From Thermoplasmata archaeon M9B1D (GTDB lineage Archaea > Thermoplasmatota > E2 > DHVEG-1): a stretch of 6,060 bases of DNA. The stretch covers positions 1 through 6,060 of the forward strand of contig MUGC01000074.1 of the NCBI GenBank assembly GCA_002900535.1, written 5' to 3'. The notes under the pieces were generated by a model. That model made no database searches, was not told the origin of the DNA, and worked only from the letters and a program-made list of their open reading frames with translations. This document shows positions 5,407 to 6,060 of the stretch, one piece after another (the stretch's first letter is position 1; every line of letters begins with the position of its first letter). A program made the translations under genes and the position numbers.

Positions 5407-5431
5407 GGCTCTAGTGGGCCCGCTGAGATTT
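5394..5431 (-). repeat. tRNA-proximal copy of the 38-base direct repeat
   Basis: This partner of 4557-4594 comprises the last 17 bases of the functional tRNA-Pro gene and 21 bases beyond it. The offset between copies is exactly 837 bases over the whole match, with no gaps. Confidence 0.85.
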
Positions 5432-5487
5432 GAACTCAGGTTACTACCACCCCAAGGTAGAAGGATACCAAGCTACCCCACGGGCCC
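5415..5487 (-). tRNA. tRNA-Pro (anticodon GGG)
   Basis: The minus strand folds into a full cloverleaf. The acceptor GGGCCCG (5481-5487) pairs over seven bases with CGGGCCC (5416-5422). The D arm contains AGCTTGGTA. The anticodon stem is CTACC/GGTAG (5456-5460 and 5444-5448) with loop TTGGGGT and anticodon GGG at 5451-5453, reading CCC and CCU proline codons. A four-base variable loop (TAAC) is followed by the T stem CTGAG/CTCAG with loop TTCAAAT. The discriminator is A (5415), and CCA is not encoded. There is no intron. The 3' end of this gene is duplicated at 4557-4594. Confidence 0.96.
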
Positions 5488-5491
5488 CTGA

Positions 5492-5518
5492 AACACTACG
5501 GTTATCAGAAAAAGTGTT
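5492..5518. repeat. Short inverted repeat between tRNA-Pro and the exported protein gene
   Basis: AACACT at 5492-5497 and AGTGTT at 5513-5518 can form a six-base-pair stem with a 15-base loop just upstream of the tRNA 5' end and about 20 bases beyond the stop of the exported protein gene. It may help tRNA 5' processing or upstream termination, or be chance. Confidence 0.25.
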
Positions 5519-5538
5519 ATTAGATTTACTATTTTGAT

Positions 5539-5940
5539 TTATATACTAGCTACATAAGCACATATAAATTTTTCATTTACGATACCTTTATAGTAACTTG
5601 TTGGCAAACCAGATAGAATATTATGACCTGGATTTTGTCTAGTTAAAATATCTAAATAAAATCCTCTATCGCCATCATCAAAATTATAAGAATATATCTG
5701 TATTAGAAAAACAGGGTCATAAAAATAGCATAATTCTCCCCAAGATGCCCAAACATCTTCTCTAAGATTTTCAATAAATCCCCATTGAAATACTATTAAA
5801 TGACCAAATTCTGAATTAAACGATATTTTATCAACATTAATTATCTCATTTTTTGATATGCTATAACTATTTGTTATTGGAATAAAACTTGAAAAAATGA
5901 ATATTAGTATCAAACATAGTATTAATAATTTCTTTAACAT
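5539..5940 (-). CDS. Small exported protein of unknown function
   Basis: The 133-residue product is not recognised. Residues 1-25 (MLKKLLILCLILIFIFSSFI followed by PITNS) form a typical signal peptide, with cleavage likely near 25, leaving a mature chain of about 108 residues. The mature part is rich in aromatic residues and Asp/Asn (FQWGF, VWASWGELCYFYDPVF, YSYNFDDGDRGFYLDIL), has two Cys (71 and 127) that could form a disulfide, and shows no further membrane segment, so a secreted beta-rich domain is plausible. The ATG at 5940 has no clear Shine-Dalgarno; an AT-rich TAATATAATAC lies about 25-35 bases upstream, consistent with a very short leader. It sits 51 bases upstream of tRNA-Pro on the same strand, with no functional link evident. 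Confidence 0.7.
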   Translation of the reverse strand: MLKKLLILCLILIFIFSSFIPITNSYSISKNEIINVDKISFNSEFGHLIVFQWGFIENLREDVWASWGELCYFYDPVFLIQIYSYNFDDGDRGFYLDILTRQNPGHNILSGLPTSYYKGIVNEKFICAYVASI

Positions 5941-6025
5941 TTTCTATCAGTCAACTAAATCGTGTATTATATTAGCACATATTTATTATTTACTTTGTAT
6001 TGTTATATCATAAGAAATTTGAGCC

Positions 6026-6060
6026 TTAACTTTCTTCTATTATAATATACTCTTCTTGTC
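6026..6060 (-). CDS. Possible C-terminal end of a gene running off the right edge
   Basis: A minus-strand frame open at the window edge ends in TAA at 6026-6028 and reads QEEYIIIEES, an acidic tail of a kind common at archaeal protein ends. A second frame on the same strand is also open to the edge. With only about ten codons visible, this is a guess based on the strand of the neighbouring genes and the residue pattern. Confidence 0.22.
   Translation of the reverse strand, partial: QEEYIIIEES

Noticed and set aside
1..6060. CRISPR array, transposase or integrase gene, rRNA
   Set aside because: No regularly spaced repeat series, no DDE or tyrosine recombinase motifs in any long frame, and no rRNA-like GC-rich conserved stretch were seen.

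Overview
The window is strongly AT-rich, with Shine-Dalgarno motifs (GGAGG/GGAGGT), AT-rich archaeal-style promoter tracts and a tRNA gene with no encoded CCA. A C-terminal bacterio-opsin-activator helix-turn-helix (HTH_10), a secreted C25 (gingipain-type) peptidase-fold protein and a zinc-ribbon/DUF4342 protein together suggest a euryarchaeon, most likely a Thermoplasmatota lineage from sediment or water. That placement is inference from gene content only.

Layout. A partial HTH_10 regulator runs off the left edge on the minus strand (1-318); it looks short at its N-terminus and has no ATG/GTG/TTG start in frame. Divergent from it, on the plus strand, are an exported C25-fold protein (575-1981) and a small exported/membrane protein (2131-2574). 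About 490 bases without a secure gene follow. The rest is minus-strand: two overlapping paralogous DUF2238/YjdF-like membrane proteins (genes at 3717-4370 and 3065-3724), a 600-base repeat-bearing spacer, a zinc-ribbon DUF4342 protein (4969-5289), tRNA-Pro(GGG) (5415-5487) and a short exported protein of unknown function (5539-5940). A possible C-terminus of another minus-strand gene lies at the right edge.

How it fits together. There is no obvious pathway. Two themes stand out. First, two proteins keep their fold signature but have lost conserved residues: the C25 protein has GKG where the catalytic GHG is expected, and the downstream DUF2238 paralogue lacks the His and several acidic residues of its partner. 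Second, the tRNA-Pro/DUF4342 locus has an ordered set of repeats. The last 17 bases of the tRNA plus 21 bases of flank recur 837 bases away at 4557-4594. The sequence just beyond the DUF4342 gene recurs at 4504-4530 in the same order and orientation. This can be read as an integration-type att duplication or, I think more likely, as a tandem duplication of tRNA plus DUF4342 gene that then lost its middle. No transposase, integrase, CRISPR array or rRNA was found, and nothing here clearly amounts to a new multi-gene system.
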